Assembly (NCBI RefSeq): GCF_000243415.2
Contig: NZ_KI912270.1
Span: forward strand, 1,984,001-2,048,000
Direction of reading: 5' to 3'
DNA length: 64,000 bases
Origin: Mycolicibacterium tusciae JS617
Lineage (GTDB): Bacteria; Actinomycetota; Actinomycetes; Mycobacteriales; Mycobacteriaceae
A program made the translations under genes and the position numbers. The notes beneath the pieces were generated by a model. That model saw only the letters and a list, made by a program, of their open reading frames with translations. It was not told where the DNA came from and did no database searches. Below, in pieces: positions 1 through 9,193 of the stretch (position 1 is the stretch's first letter; each line of letters opens with the position of its first letter).

Positions 1-775
1 GCACGGTCCGACCGCTATCGACAAACTCGCCGATACCGTCGAGATCAACAGCGCCAAGCGTGGACACATCGATCGATACCGCATGAATAGAGCTGCGCTG
101 CAACAGCTTCCATGGCAGATCGGCCGCGCAACTGTGCAAAACCACCTCGGCGCCGACGGCCGCGATGCATTCATCGATCAACCCGATCGCGACGGGCTCG
201 TCGACCGGGTGCACGGGCGTGAAGCTGGTCACCCCGGTCAGCCGGCCCAGAAGCGCCGCTGGCAGCAGCGGTTCGTCGAACTGCACCACCACGGTGGTGT
301 CCAGCCGCCTGGCGACCTCGGCCCGGTGCTGTGCCACACCCTCGGCCAGCGAGGCGGTCAGGTCACGCACGGCCCCCGCGTCTGTGATCGCGCGATGCCC
401 GCCCGCCAACTCCAACTGGGCGGCCAGTGTGATCGGGCCCGGGGATTGCAGTTTCACCGTGCGCGTGCCGCCGCGCAGTCCGGCGTTCTCCCACGCCTCT
501 TCGAGCGCATCGAGATCTTCATTGAGCAGGCTGACGGCCCGTCGCACCACCGCGCTGCGTCCGGGGGCGATCCGGTAGCCACGCGGCACGGTGTCGATCC
601 CGATGTCGACGAGCAGCGCACCGGCGCGCCCGATCATGTCCGCACCGACGCCTCGAGAGGGCAACTCAACGAGGTGCGGCAGGGTGTGCAGCTCACCGAC
701 CACTATCTCGGCGGCCTCGCGGGGCGACGTCCCAGGCCACGATCCGATGCCGGTAGCGCCGGCGAAAACACTCAC
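1..775 (-). CDS. Cobalamin-independent methionine synthase family protein (Rv3015c-like), 3' end outside window
   Basis: The minus strand is open from a GTG at 775 through the window edge (about 258 residues seen). It begins VSVFAGATGIGSWPG and later has the segments VKLQSPGPITLA, VVQFDEPLLP and VVLHSCAADLPW. These resemble the C-terminal barrel of MetE-type (vitamin B12-independent) methionine synthases, in which His and Cys residues bind the zinc that activates the thiol. The M. tuberculosis neighbour of lpqA, Rv3015c, is a short protein of this family with unproven substrate, so full methionine synthase activity should not be assumed. The gene is divergent from lpqA. The start is chosen as the first GTG before the conserved N-terminus. 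The family call is fairly secure; the reaction is not. Confidence 0.8.
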   Translation of the reverse strand, partial: MSVFAGATGIGSWPGTSPREAAEIVVGELHTLPHLVELPSRGVGADMIGRAGALLVDIGIDTVPRGYRIAPGRSAVVRRAVSLLNEDLDALEEAWENAGLRGGTRTVKLQSPGPITLAAQLELAGGHRAITDAGAVRDLTASLAEGVAQHRAEVARRLDTTVVVQFDEPLLPAALLGRLTGVTSFTPVHPVDEPVAIGLIDECIAAVGAEVVLHSCAADLPWKLLQRSSIHAVSIDVSTLGAVDLDGIGEFVDSGRTV

Positions 776-831
776 TCGTTGAACACTATTCGATGGGGCT
801 AATCTCGATCAGGACGGTTGGGAGGTACGCC

Positions 832-1473
832 ATGCCCCTAGCGGCCAGGCCGTGGGCGGTCTGGGGCGTGGCGGCGGTCCTCCTCGCGGGGTGCAGCCAG
901 TCGGTCACCGGTACGGCGATGCGGGCAACCCCTGGCCTCGACGACGATTCACGGTCCCCGGTCGACGTCGAGACGATCGTGCTCGACCAGTCGCAGATGC
1001 GTGCAATCACAGGGGCGGGCGAGGACCTCTCGATTATCCCCAGCATGGACGGCAAAATCCCAGTCGACATCGAGCCATTCGTCAAAAGCGCTCCCCCACA
1101 ATGTGAATGGTTGTTCGCAGAGACCCGCACCTTCGGCCCCGACGTCGAGGAGTTCCACAAGACCACGTTCCAGAATCCCCCCGACGGCGCCCAGATCTCG
1201 GAGGCCGTGGCGGCCTACCGCGACCCCGGCACGGCCCGTTTTGCGTTCGACAGTCTCGTCGGACTCGTCGATGGCTGCGGCTCAACCGCTCTGGGACAGG
1301 CGCTCGTCGGCGAATGGACGGTCGCGGTTGACACGCTGAAGACCCGCCCGGGAGCCTGCGGTCGCGACTACCGCGTGAAATCCGTGGTGCTGGTCGAGGT
1401 CACGTTCTGCCACTTCCCGGGCTCGGTACCCGACATCGTGATGACGAACATTCTCGCGAACGTGCCGGAGTGA
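832..1473 (+). CDS. lpqA: Lipoprotein LpqA, PknH sensor-domain-like
   Basis: This is a 213-residue exported lipoprotein with a short basic N-terminus, a hydrophobic stretch and the lipobox LLAGC near residue 20. The mature part resembles the extracellular sensor domain of PknH and related lipoproteins (LppH, LpqQ): a CEWLF segment and further paired cysteines (GCGS, ACGRD, TFCHF) that probably form disulfides. The ligand is unknown. I chose ATG 832 because GGGAGG lies 6 nt upstream; an in-frame ATG at 793 would add 13 residues in front of the signal peptide and lacks such a site. The gene ends 6 bp from the converging mnmA. Orthology to Rv3016 rests on family resemblance and position. Confidence 0.85.
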   Translation: MPLAARPWAVWGVAAVLLAGCSQSVTGTAMRATPGLDDDSRSPVDVETIVLDQSQMRAITGAGEDLSIIPSMDGKIPVDIEPFVKSAPPQCEWLFAETRTFGPDVEEFHKTTFQNPPDGAQISEAVAAYRDPGTARFAFDSLVGLVDGCGSTALGQALVGEWTVAVDTLKTRPGACGRDYRVKSVVLVEVTFCHFPGSVPDIVMTNILANVPE

Positions 1474-1479
1474 TCACCG

Positions 1480-2547
1480 CTAGCGCGTGATGGTCGCGCT
1501 GCCCAGTACTTCGTCACCGGCGGGATCTGGACGGTAGAGCACCATGGTCTGTCCGGACGCCACCCCGCGAATCGGGGTGCGCAGGTCGACGAGCAGCCGC
1601 CCGTCGCGCAGTTCGGCGACGCTGTCACCGATCCCTCCGTGCGCGCGCACCTGCACCTGGCATTCCACCGGGCCCGTCGGCGCAACGCCGGAGGTGAACA
1701 CCGGCCGTTCGCCGGCCAGCTCCCATACATCGAGATCCGCGGCGTTCCCGACGTGCACCGTGCCGCTGTCGGCATCGATGCCCGTGACGTAACGCGGCTG
1801 CCCATCGGATCCGGGTCCGGCGATGCCGAGACCCTTGCGTTGGCCGACGGTGAAGCCGTGCACACCCTCATGCTCGGCGAGCACCGTTCCGCCCGCATCG
1901 ACCACCGTCCCACGGCGAACGCCGATCCGGGCGCCGAGGAACGCACGGGTATCACCCGAGGGGATGAAGCAGATGTCGTGGCTGTCCGGCTTCTCGGCTA
2001 CGGCCAGTCCCCGGCTTGCGGCCTCCTCACGGATCTGCGGCTTGGGCGTGTCGCCCACCGGGAATAGGGCATGGCGGAGCTGCTCTGCGGTCAGCACCGC
2101 GAGAACGTAGGACTGGTCCTTGTCGGCATCGACTGCGCGACGCAGCTGTCCGCCGGACAGCCGTGCGTAGTGACCTGTTGCCACGGCGTCGAAGCCCAGA
2201 GCCAGCGCGCGAGCCGCCAACGCGGAGAACTTGATTCGCTCGTTGCACCGCACGCAGGGGTTCGGAGTCTCACCGCGAGCGTAGGACGCAACGAAATCGT
2301 CGACGACGTCTTCTTTGAATCTATCGGCGAAATCCCAGACGTAGAAAGGGATGTCGAGCACGTCGGCGACCCGCCGGGCGTCGCCGGCGTCTTCCTTGGA
2401 GCAGCAGCCCCGCGACCCGGTACGCAGCGTGCCGGGCGCCGACGAGAGGGCCAGGTGGACGCCGACCACGTCGTGACCGGCATCGACCATCCGGGCAGCC
2501 GCGACCGAGGAGTCCACGCCACCGCTCATCGCCACGAGAACCCGCAT
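1480..2547 (-). CDS. mnmA: tRNA-specific 2-thiouridylase MnmA (TrmU)
   Basis: This ATP-dependent enzyme thiolates U34 in the wobble position of Lys, Glu and Gln tRNAs, using sulfur relayed from a cysteine desulfurase. The 355-residue protein has the PP-loop SGGVDSS at residues 8-14, the catalytic cysteine in NPCVRCN (C101) and the second active-site cysteine in HDICFIP (C193), matching family spacing. The central VGQRKGLGI and C-terminal beta-barrel segments are present. iscS lies directly upstream on the same strand (25 bp), so the sulfur donor and thiolase are probably co-transcribed. The start is ATG 2547, with another ATG one codon earlier; longer readings of the frame run into iscS and are not needed. 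Confidence 0.95.
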   Translation of the reverse strand: MRVLVAMSGGVDSSVAAARMVDAGHDVVGVHLALSSAPGTLRTGSRGCCSKEDAGDARRVADVLDIPFYVWDFADRFKEDVVDDFVASYARGETPNPCVRCNERIKFSALAARALALGFDAVATGHYARLSGGQLRRAVDADKDQSYVLAVLTAEQLRHALFPVGDTPKPQIREEAASRGLAVAEKPDSHDICFIPSGDTRAFLGARIGVRRGTVVDAGGTVLAEHEGVHGFTVGQRKGLGIAGPGSDGQPRYVTGIDADSGTVHVGNAADLDVWELAGERPVFTSGVAPTGPVECQVQVRAHGGIGDSVAELRDGRLLVDLRTPIRGVASGQTMVLYRPDPAGDEVLGSATITR

Positions 2548-2572
2548 CATCGTCTTCTCTTCGCGCAAGCGC

Positions 2573-3799
2573 TCATCGGAAATCAACCACTCCAGTGCTC
2601 GCCAGCGCCGCCTGTCGTGCCCGCTCAACCGCAGCGGGCAGGGCGGCCAGCACGACCTCGACATCTGAGTCGGTGCTCGTGTGACCCAATGACAATCGCA
2701 GGGAGCCGCGCGCGCTGGCGGGATCGGCGCCCATCGCGATCAGGACGTGGGAGGGCTGTGCCACTCCGGCGGTGCACGCCGAACCGGTGGAGCACTCGAC
2801 ACCCTTGGCGTCCAACAACATCAGCAGCGAGTCGCCCTCACAACCACGGAAGGTGAAGTGCGTGTTGCCGGGCAGTCGCTCCGCACCCGCTGCGCCATTG
2901 AGCTGCGCATCGTCGATGCTCGACAACACGCCGTCGATCAGGCGGTCACGCAGTTCGGTGACGCGCGCGCTGTTGGCTTCCAGACCCTCCACGGCTATCC
3001 GCGCCGCGGCGGCCATCGCTACCGCACCGGCGACATCGGGTGTGCCCGAACGGACATCGCGTTCCTGACCACCGCCATGGAGTAACGGCACACACGCCGT
3101 GTCGCGGCGCAATAGCAGCGCCCCGGCACCGGTGGGTCCGCCGAATTTGTGTGCGGCGATGCTCATCGCGGACAGTCCGCTCGCGGTGAAGTCGACCGGT
3201 ATCTGACCCACGGCCTGCACGGCGTCGCTGTGCATCGGAATATCGAATTCAGCGGCGATCGCGGCAAGTTCTGCAATCGGCATGATCGTGCCGACCTCGT
3301 TGTTGGCCCACATGACCGTGACCAGCGCAACATCGTCGTGGTCGGCCAACGCTTCCCGCAGAGCCGACGGCGACACCGATCCGTCGGCTTCGACAGGCAG
3401 CCAGCTCACATCAGCACCCTCGTGCTCGACGAGCCACTCGACGGCGTCGAGCACCGCATGATGTTCGACTCCCGTGGTGACGATGCGTCGGCGGCGCGGA
3501 TCACCGTCGCGGCGCGCCCAGTAGATGCCCTTGACCGCGAGGTTGTCGCTCTCGGTTCCGCCCGCCGTGAAGATCACCTCGGACGGCCGTGCACCGAGCA
3601 GCTTGGCGAGTGTCTCGCGGGCCTCCTCCATGCGTCGCCGGGCCGCCCGGCCGGTGCCGTGCAGTGAGGATGCATTGCCGACCGTCGCGAGCACAGAGGT
3701 CATCGCTTCGATGGCGGCGGGGTGCATCGGGGTGGTGGCGGCGTGGTCCAGATAGACCGGCAATGCGCCGCTAGCGCGAAGATCATCTGGCGAGGTCAT
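2573..3799 (-). CDS. iscS: Cysteine desulfurase IscS-like
   Basis: This PLP enzyme converts cysteine to alanine and a protein-bound persulfide, supplying sulfur for tRNA thiolation (mnmA lies just downstream) and Fe-S clusters. It is 408 residues, class V aminotransferase fold. Visible motifs are [12 protein letters not shown] at the N-terminus, TAGGTESDN, the cofactor-binding [10 protein letters not shown], the PLP lysine in AHKFGG (K218) and the persulfide cysteine in STGSACTAG (C342). ATG 3799 is preceded by a GGAACGG stretch. M. tuberculosis IscS begins about 13 residues later, so a shorter start is possible. Position and sequence match Rv3025c. Confidence 0.95.
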   Translation of the reverse strand: MTSPDDLRASGALPVYLDHAATTPMHPAAIEAMTSVLATVGNASSLHGTGRAARRRMEEARETLAKLLGARPSEVIFTAGGTESDNLAVKGIYWARRDGDPRRRRIVTTGVEHHAVLDAVEWLVEHEGADVSWLPVEADGSVSPSALREALADHDDVALVTVMWANNEVGTIMPIAELAAIAAEFDIPMHSDAVQAVGQIPVDFTASGLSAMSIAAHKFGGPTGAGALLLRRDTACVPLLHGGGQERDVRSGTPDVAGAVAMAAAARIAVEGLEANSARVTELRDRLIDGVLSSIDDAQLNGAAGAERLPGNTHFTFRGCEGDSLLMLLDAKGVECSTGSACTAGVAQPSHVLIAMGADPASARGSLRLSLGHTSTDSDVEVVLAALPAAVERARQAALASTGVVDFR

Positions 3800-3846
3800 A
3801 GCCGTTCCATGGTAGCCGCCACCGATCGGCCAGCCAGACGCCGTGG

Positions 3847-4677
3847 TCAGGCCACCAGTGCGGGCCCCTGCGCGGAGCGCGTCGGGTCACCGCGCACCGC
3901 GGACTCGCAGCGGGCGGCCAGGTCGCGGCGATCAGCGCCCGGCAACTGCAGCGATTCGACGTGCACAGCCACGATCGTGCGCTGGGCGGTGATCAGGCGC
4001 CGGATGGACGCGAGCAATGAGTCCTCGCCGACGTAGGCGGCGATGGTCGAGGTCTGGCCGTCACGGCGGTGGTAGCTCAGCCGCAGCGGTTGGACCGGCC
4101 GACCCGCGTCCACCGCGGCCTGGAACATCGCGGGCCGGAACTGGCCGTACGCCAGGCCGCACCAGGTGGTGCCTTCGGGGAAGGCGACGACCGTCTGACC
4201 GGCCCGCAACCGGCCGGCGATCGCGGCGACGACGTCGGGCAGGCGCCGCAGATCGTCCCGGTCGATCGGGATGACCTTCATCAGCCGCGCCAGGATTCCC
4301 AACCCGGGCCAGGTGATCATCTCGGACTTGGCGACGAACCGACCGGGCAGGACGGAGCCGATCGCGAAGATGTCGACCCACGACACATGGCCGCTGACCA
4401 CCAGCACGCCCTCTAGATTGCGAATCGGTCCGCCGGACACCGTGATTCGCACACCCAAACAGCGCAACATCAGTCGGCAATAGCTCCGCTGGACGTGGGA
4501 GCGACCCGGCACCGGAATTGCCAGCAGCGGCACAACAGACAGCAGCAGGAAGGCGAAGGTGGCGCGGATCGCGACGCGCCAGGCGACCACCACCCGCTGG
4601 CCGGCGGGTGCCTCCGTCGCCATGACGCAGCTGGCGTCGCACGTGGCTCGCGGCAGCCAAGGACTGTCGATTCTCAT
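3847..4677 (-). CDS. 1-acylglycerol-3-phosphate acyltransferase family protein (PlsC/OlsA-like)
   Basis: This membrane-associated acyltransferase has 276 residues. It has the catalytic HX4D motif (HVSWVD), an acceptor-binding FPEGTTW motif in place of FPEGTR, and a hydrophobic N-terminal segment (residues 35-58) likely to hold it at the membrane. Its ATG overlaps the stop of the upstream GNAT acyltransferase (ATGA, 4674-4677), so the two are translationally coupled. In other bacteria an N-acyltransferase (OlsB) paired with a PlsC-like O-acyltransferase (OlsA) makes ornithine lipids, and that pairing is the best guess here. General phosphatidic-acid synthesis is the alternative. Matches Rv3026c by position. 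Confidence 0.85.
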   Translation of the reverse strand: MRIDSPWLPRATCDASCVMATEAPAGQRVVVAWRVAIRATFAFLLLSVVPLLAIPVPGRSHVQRSYCRLMLRCLGVRITVSGGPIRNLEGVLVVSGHVSWVDIFAIGSVLPGRFVAKSEMITWPGLGILARLMKVIPIDRDDLRRLPDVVAAIAGRLRAGQTVVAFPEGTTWCGLAYGQFRPAMFQAAVDAGRPVQPLRLSYHRRDGQTSTIAAYVGEDSLLASIRRLITAQRTIVAVHVESLQLPGADRRDLAARCESAVRGDPTRSAQGPALVA

Positions 4678-5534
4678 GCCGTCATCCCGTCGGCCATCGC
4701 GCTCGCCGCTTCAACAGACCTCAGTCGTCTGAGGTATCGGATGTCGGCCTGCCGTTTGTCCAGCAGCGCCGGGAAGTCACCCACCCCGAAGTCCTGATCG
4801 TGGGCTGGATCGCCGCACACCTGCGCACCGAGCCGCAGATAACCCCGCAGTAGCGGGGGTACCGCCACCCGAACGGGTGGATCGAGGTCGTCGAGGCCCC
4901 TGCCGCCGACCGTCACCGGCCGGTACGGATAGACGGTGTGCTCGGCAGGAGCAGCGTGGCGGCGGCGGACGAAGTCCCGCACCCCGCGGATCTGGCTGCC
5001 GGGTGCGGTGTCGTCGGCACCGGCGACGGGCACCGACACACAACCCGTCACGTAGTCGTAGCCGCTGCGATCCAGGTAGGCCAGGATGCCCGCCCACATC
5101 AGCAGCACCACGGCGCCGTTGCGGTGATCCTGACGGACAACCGCTCGGCCCATCTCGACCAGCGACGGCCGCAGCGCGTCGAGACCCCGCACGTCGAATT
5201 CAGTTGCGGTATACAGGCCGCCGGCGGCGATGGCGCCCGGTGGCGGCAGCATCCGGTAGCAGCCGACGAGTTCCCCTGAGTTGTCCTCGCGGACCAGCAG
5301 GTGATCGCAGTGCTCGTCGAAGCGATCGGCGTCCAGGCCGGCGTGGAAGTGCGGACTGGCTCCGGTCAGCGCGAATCCTGGTTCGGAGGTGAACACGTGG
5401 TGACGTAGACGCTGCGCATCCTCGATGAGCGCGGGGTCGGCGGACAGCAGCAGGGTGTAGCGCGGTAACGATGATGAAGTTCGGGCTCCATCGGCGATTT
5501 CGTCGGGTGCGATGAGTACAGAAGCTCTGCTCAT
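4674..5534 (-). CDS. GNAT-type acyltransferase, OlsB-like (Rv3027c homologue)
   Basis: The 286-residue protein resembles L-ornithine N-alpha-acyltransferases (hemolysin-like GNAT fold). Conserved pieces are AQRLRHHVFTSEPGF, FDEHCDHLLVRE, LVGCYRMLPP, EMGRAVVRQDHRNG and YDYVTGCVSVPV. OlsB enzymes transfer a 3-hydroxyacyl chain from ACP to ornithine. The PlsC-like gene follows with a 4-nt overlap. The start at ATG 5534 (MSRASVLIAP) precedes the conserved core. ATG 5558 in the same frame is an alternative, and neither has a strong Shine-Dalgarno sequence; longer readings of the open frame have no similarity. Substrate is inferred from family and gene pairing. Confidence 0.8.
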   Translation of the reverse strand: MSRASVLIAPDEIADGARTSSSLPRYTLLLSADPALIEDAQRLRHHVFTSEPGFALTGASPHFHAGLDADRFDEHCDHLLVREDNSGELVGCYRMLPPPGAIAAGGLYTATEFDVRGLDALRPSLVEMGRAVVRQDHRNGAVVLLMWAGILAYLDRSGYDYVTGCVSVPVAGADDTAPGSQIRGVRDFVRRRHAAPAEHTVYPYRPVTVGGRGLDDLDPPVRVAVPPLLRGYLRLGAQVCGDPAHDQDFGVGDFPALLDKRQADIRYLRRLRSVEAASAMADGMTA

Positions 5535-5658
5535 GTCTGCACGGTCGCCCAATCGCATCTCCGGATGGCGTCGGGCGCGTGACGTGTCCGTGAGCGCTAG
5601 GTGACGAGTTGGGCGTACGTGTGTGCAAGAACACAATGTTCCCAGTGGTCGGGAGAAC

Positions 5659-6324
5659 TCAACTGTCGAGGAATACGACGTTCTCCCCGACCGGGTTACG
5701 GGGTGTCCGCAGCTGGTTGGCCGGAAATCCCGGGTCTGCGTAGCCGACCGCGAGACCGCAGAGGATCTGCAGTTCGTCCGGTATGTCCAGCTGATCGCGC
5801 AGCACATCAGGAAAGTGGGCGATCGACACCTGCAAGCAGGTTCCGAGCCCGCGTTCAGTCAATGCGAGCGCCAGCGTCTGCAGGAACATCCCCACGGCGA
5901 GGCTGTCGGCGTGCCCCAGATCGCGGTGCATGCAGACCACGCCCGCCACCGGTGCGCGGAAGAACTCCCAGTTGCGCAACTGTGCGATGCGGCGTCCTTC
6001 GGTGTCGTCGCGGGCGATGTCCATGGATCCGTACACCAGCGCGCCGATCTCCCGACGCAGGCGCGCAAAGCCTTCGGGCAGCCCCACCGTGGCGGGATAT
6101 CCGGTCGACGCCCGTTCCAGTAGCGCCTCGACCAGCCGGTCGCGGCGCGGCCCCGTCGCCAGGAACAGCCGCCACGGCTGGATGTTGGAGTTCGACGGTG
6201 CGCGCATCGCCAGCGCAAGCGCTTCGTCGAGAAGGTCCCGCGGGACCGGCTTGTCGCGGAGGAACATCCGAGTGGAGTGGCGTTCCTCAACAACTTTGGC
6301 CAGTTCACTTGCGGGTTCGCTCAT
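5659..6324 (-). CDS. Nitroreductase family FMN oxidoreductase
   Basis: The 221-residue protein is a member of the FMN-dependent nitroreductase family. FMN/phosphate contacts are suggested by ERHSTRMFL near residue 20 and APSNSNIQPWRLF near residue 45. A C-terminal GLAVGYADPGFPANQLRTPR matches the usual family ending. Such enzymes reduce nitro compounds or quinones with NAD(P)H; the physiological substrate is unknown. ATG 6324 has GGAGG just upstream, although the spacing is short, and fits the family start better than the upstream in-frame ATG at 6387. The gene has no counterpart at this place in M. tuberculosis as I recall that map, so it is probably an insertion between the acyltransferase pair and etfA. 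Confidence 0.85.
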   Translation of the reverse strand: MSEPASELAKVVEERHSTRMFLRDKPVPRDLLDEALALAMRAPSNSNIQPWRLFLATGPRRDRLVEALLERASTGYPATVGLPEGFARLRREIGALVYGSMDIARDDTEGRRIAQLRNWEFFRAPVAGVVCMHRDLGHADSLAVGMFLQTLALALTERGLGTCLQVSIAHFPDVLRDQLDIPDELQILCGLAVGYADPGFPANQLRTPRNPVGENVVFLDS

Positions 6325-6385
6325 ACCTCCAGAATGGCGCGCAGCGGTGTCGTGCGCACCCTTGAAAATCCGTAGTCGCAGACGC

Positions 6386-6420
6386 AAAAACCCCCGAACA
6401 CTCGAGGGCGGTGTCGGGGG
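6386..6420 (-). terminator. Intrinsic terminator of the etfB-etfA operon
   Basis: On the minus strand, immediately after etfA, lies an inverted repeat with arms CCCCCGA-ACAC and GTGT-CGGGGG (6391-6401 with 6411-6420, one bulged A). Read on the minus strand it is followed by five T residues (6390-6386). Stem, GC content and T-tract fit a Rho-independent terminator. Confidence 0.75.
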
Positions 6421-6440
6421 TCTTTACGTGCTGGGCCGAA

Positions 6441-7397
6441 TCAGCCCTTGCGAGCCTTGACCTTCTCGGTCAGCTGCGGTGCGACCTTGAACAGGTCGCC
6501 GACGATGCCGAGGTCGGCGATCTCGAAGATCGGCGCCTCTTCGTCCTTGTTGACCGCGATGATCGTCTTGGACGTCTGCATCCCGGCGCGGTGCTGGATC
6601 GCTCCGGAGATGCCCAGTGCGATGTACAGCTGCGGCGACACGGTCTTGCCGGTCTGGCCCACCTGGAACTGACCCGGGTAGTAGCCGGAGTCGACCGCGG
6701 CGCGCGACGCACCGACTGCGGCGCCGAGCGAGTCGGCCAAATCCTCGATCACGCTGAAGTTCTCGGCGCTGCCGACACCACGGCCGCCCGACACCACGAC
6801 GGTGGCCTCGGTGAGCTCTGGGCGGTCACCGGCCACGGCCGGTTCGCGCTTGGTGATTTTGGTGGCATTCTCGGCCTGCGCGGGCACCTCGACGCTGACG
6901 ACCTCGCCAGCACCGTCTGCGGGTTCGGCGTCAATCGCGCCGGGACGCACGGTGATCACGGCCAGTTCGCCGGTGGACTCGGCCTCGACGGTGAACGCGC
7001 CACCGAAGATGGAGTGGATGGCCTTGCCGCCGTCCTGGACCTCCACGACGTCGGTCAGCACACCCGCACCGATACGCGCGGCAAGCCGACCCGCGATCTC
7101 CTTGCCGTCCGCGGACGCGGCCAGCACGACACCGGCCGGGCCGGCGGACTCGACGAGTGAGGCCAGCACGTCCACGTACGGGGTGATGAGGTAGTTGTCG
7201 GCGTCGTCGGACTCGGCGACGTAGATCTTCGCCGCACCCGCAGCCTTGAGCGCGTCCGTCAGTCCTTCGGCCGTGCCCGGCTTGCCCACCACAACGGCGG
7301 AGGGCTCACCCAATTTGCGTGCGGCAGTGATCAGTTCGGCGGTGACCTTCTTCGGGGCACCTTCAGCGTGCTCGACGAGCACAAGTACTTCAGCCAT
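6441..7397 (-). CDS. etfA: Electron transfer flavoprotein alpha subunit
   Basis: This 318-residue FAD-binding subunit of EtfAB takes electrons from acyl-CoA and other dehydrogenases and passes them to ETF-quinone oxidoreductase. The N-terminal Rossmann-like domain begins [10 protein letters not shown]. The C-terminal FAD domain shows VVSGGRGVG, the region [23 protein letters not shown] and [13 protein letters not shown], all typical of the alpha subunit. It follows etfB by 41 bp on the same strand, and a terminator follows it. Matches FixB, Rv3028c, in position and sequence. Confidence 0.97.
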   Translation of the reverse strand: MAEVLVLVEHAEGAPKKVTAELITAARKLGEPSAVVVGKPGTAEGLTDALKAAGAAKIYVAESDDADNYLITPYVDVLASLVESAGPAGVVLAASADGKEIAGRLAARIGAGVLTDVVEVQDGGKAIHSIFGGAFTVEAESTGELAVITVRPGAIDAEPADGAGEVVSVEVPAQAENATKITKREPAVAGDRPELTEATVVVSGGRGVGSAENFSVIEDLADSLGAAVGASRAAVDSGYYPGQFQVGQTGKTVSPQLYIALGISGAIQHRAGMQTSKTIIAVNKDEEAPIFEIADLGIVGDLFKVAPQLTEKVKARKG

Positions 7398-7438
7398 AGG
7401 TCTTCGATGTCTTTCTGGGTTCTTTTCGGCGTTCGGGG

Positions 7439-8233
7439 CTAGATGATTTTTTGAGCGACGAGGTACTCGGCAACCTTGGTGCCGCCTTCACCTTCGTCGG
7501 TGATCTTCTCGCCCGCGGTCTTGGGCGGCTTCGGGGTCGACGCGGTCACCTTGGTGCCGGCGTTGGCGACGCCTACCTCGTCGGCCTCGACACCGATCTC
7601 AGCCAGCGTCAGCGTCGTCACTTCCTTCTTCTTCGCGGCCATGATGCCCTTGAAGGACGGGAAGCGAGGCTCGTTGATCTTCTCGTTCACGCTGACCACC
7701 GCGGGCAGCGCCGCCTCGACGGTGAACACGCCGTCGTCGGTCTCGCGTTCGCCGGTGACCGTGCCGCCCTCGACCGTCAGCTTGCGTAGGTGGGTGAGCT
7801 GCGGCAGGCCCAGGTACTCGGCCACGATCGCGGGTACCGCGCCGCCGACTCCGTCGGTAGCCTCGTTGCCGGCGATGACCAGCTCCGTGCCTTCGATGGT
7901 GCCCAGCGCCCGGGCGATCGCCCAGCCGGTCTGGACCATGTCAGATCCGTGCATGCCCTCGTCGACGAGGTGCACCGCCTTGTCGGCACCCATCGACAGC
8001 GCCTTGCGGATTGCCTCGGTCGCGCGCTCCGGGCCGGCTGTGAGCACTGTCACAGTGCCGCCTGCATCCCCTTCTCGCTCCTTTATCAATAGCGCCTCCT
8101 CGACGGCGCGCTCGTTGATCTCGTCGAGCACGGCGTCGGCCGCCTCACGGTCGAGCGTGAAATCGCCGTCGGACAGCTTGCGCTCCGACCAGGTGTCAGG
8201 GACCTGTTTGATCAGGACCACGATGTTCGTCAT
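7439..8233 (-). CDS. etfB: Electron transfer flavoprotein beta subunit
   Basis: This 264-residue partner of EtfA binds AMP in the ETF heterodimer. It begins MTNIVVLIKQVPDTW and has the AMP-site segment VIAGNEATDGVGGAVPAIVAE split across the mid-region. A lysine-rich IMAAKKKE segment lies near the C-terminal third, where the beta subunit carries its recognition loop. ATG 8233 was chosen because a GAGGAGGA sequence lies about 12 nt upstream and because the ETF family starts here; the frame is open for 17 further codons without similarity. First gene of the etfB-etfA operon. A palindrome lies about 75 bp upstream. Confidence 0.96.
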   Translation of the reverse strand: MTNIVVLIKQVPDTWSERKLSDGDFTLDREAADAVLDEINERAVEEALLIKEREGDAGGTVTVLTAGPERATEAIRKALSMGADKAVHLVDEGMHGSDMVQTGWAIARALGTIEGTELVIAGNEATDGVGGAVPAIVAEYLGLPQLTHLRKLTVEGGTVTGERETDDGVFTVEAALPAVVSVNEKINEPRFPSFKGIMAAKKKEVTTLTLAEIGVEADEVGVANAGTKVTASTPKPPKTAGEKITDEGEGGTKVAEYLVAQKII

Positions 8234-8305
8234 GAGTCTGGTTCGTCCTCCTCGAAGGGGCCGATGACCGGCCCGCAATACCACGTTTCAAGCAACCACC
8301 ACTAT

Positions 8306-8321
8306 GTTACTCGTAAGTAAC
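8306..8321. promoter_or_regulatory. Palindromic operator between etfB and the Rv3030-like gene
   Basis: A perfect inverted repeat, GTTACT-CGTA-AGTAAC, sits in the 195-bp divergent intergenic region. Its half-site resembles binding sites of TetR-type lipid-metabolism regulators in actinobacteria. No regulator gene is adjacent, so the factor is unknown. Confidence 0.55.
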
Positions 8322-8414
8322 TTATGTTGGATCGCACGAACACCATAGCTGGTCGAAGCTTGTGTTCTAGCAGCACGTAGGCGGCGAACAGTTCGCCAGT
8401 GAGCCGTTTCACGT

Positions 8415-8420
8415 TAGCCT
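8415..8420 (+). promoter_or_regulatory. -10 hexamer TAGCCT of a probable leaderless transcript
   Basis: TAGCCT (TANNNT) lies 8 nt before ATG 8429, and no Shine-Dalgarno sequence is visible. This places transcription start at or next to the A of the start codon and favours ATG 8429 over GTG 8399. Confidence 0.4.
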
Positions 8421-8428
8421 GCCTTCCA

Positions 8429-9193
8429 ATGAGCGCATTCGTCACTGATGGTCCGGACCTCCCTTTGACCGGCGAACGCACGGTTCCGGGCCTGGCGGAG
8501 GAGAACTATTGGTTCCGCCGCCATGAGGTCGTCTATGAACGGCTGGCGCAGCGCTGCGCGGGTCGCGACGTGCTCGAGGCAGGCTGCGGCGAGGGTTACG
8601 GAGCCGACCTGATCGCCGACGTGGCGCACCGGGTCATCGGCCTGGACTACGACGAAACCGCGGTCGCCCACGTCCGTGCCCGCTACCCGCGCGTTCACAT
8701 GCATCACGGAAATCTCGCCGAGCTTCCGCTTGGTGATGGTGAGGTTGATGTTGTCGTCAACTTCCAGGTGATCGAACACCTCTGGGATCAAGGGCAATTC
8801 GTCGCGGAGTGTTTACGGGTATTGCGGCCGGGCGGAGTGCTCTTGATGTCGACACCCAACAGGATCACGTTCTCCCCCGGCCGAGACACCCCGATCAACC
8901 CGTTCCACACCAGGGAGTTGAACGCCGCCGAGTTGACCGAACTCCTCAGCGACGCCGGTTTCTCAGTGGAATCGATGCTGGGGGTGTTCCATGGCCCGCG
9001 CCTGGTCGAGCTCGACGAGCGCCATGGTGGATCGATCATCGATGCACAGATTGCGCGCGCACTGGCCGACGCACCGTGGCCCGCCGAACTGCTCGACGAC
9101 GTCGCATCGGTGACAACCGACGACTTCGACCTGACCGCCGAAAGAGACATCGACGACAGCCTCGATCTGGTCGCGATAGCGGTACGACCGTGA
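8429..9193 (+). CDS. SAM-dependent methyltransferase of the MGLP cluster (Rv3030 homologue)
   Basis: The 254-residue class I methyltransferase has the SAM-binding motif I DVLEAGCGEGYGADL, motif II VIGLDYDE and the later segments VVVNFQVIEHLWDQ and LLMSTPNRITFSPGRDTPINPFHTRE (split here for length). The last is strongly conserved in the mycobacterial orthologue as I recall it. It is the first gene of a tightly coupled operon: its TGA overlaps the GTG start of the GH57 branching enzyme. In M. tuberculosis this cluster makes 6-O-methylglucose lipopolysaccharide, so a sugar O-methyltransferase role is likely but is inferred from context. The start is discussed under the -10 feature just upstream. 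Confidence 0.85.
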   Translation: MSAFVTDGPDLPLTGERTVPGLAEENYWFRRHEVVYERLAQRCAGRDVLEAGCGEGYGADLIADVAHRVIGLDYDETAVAHVRARYPRVHMHHGNLAELPLGDGEVDVVVNFQVIEHLWDQGQFVAECLRVLRPGGVLLMSTPNRITFSPGRDTPINPFHTRELNAAELTELLSDAGFSVESMLGVFHGPRLVELDERHGGSIIDAQIARALADAPWPAELLDDVASVTTDDFDLTAERDIDDSLDLVAIAVRP

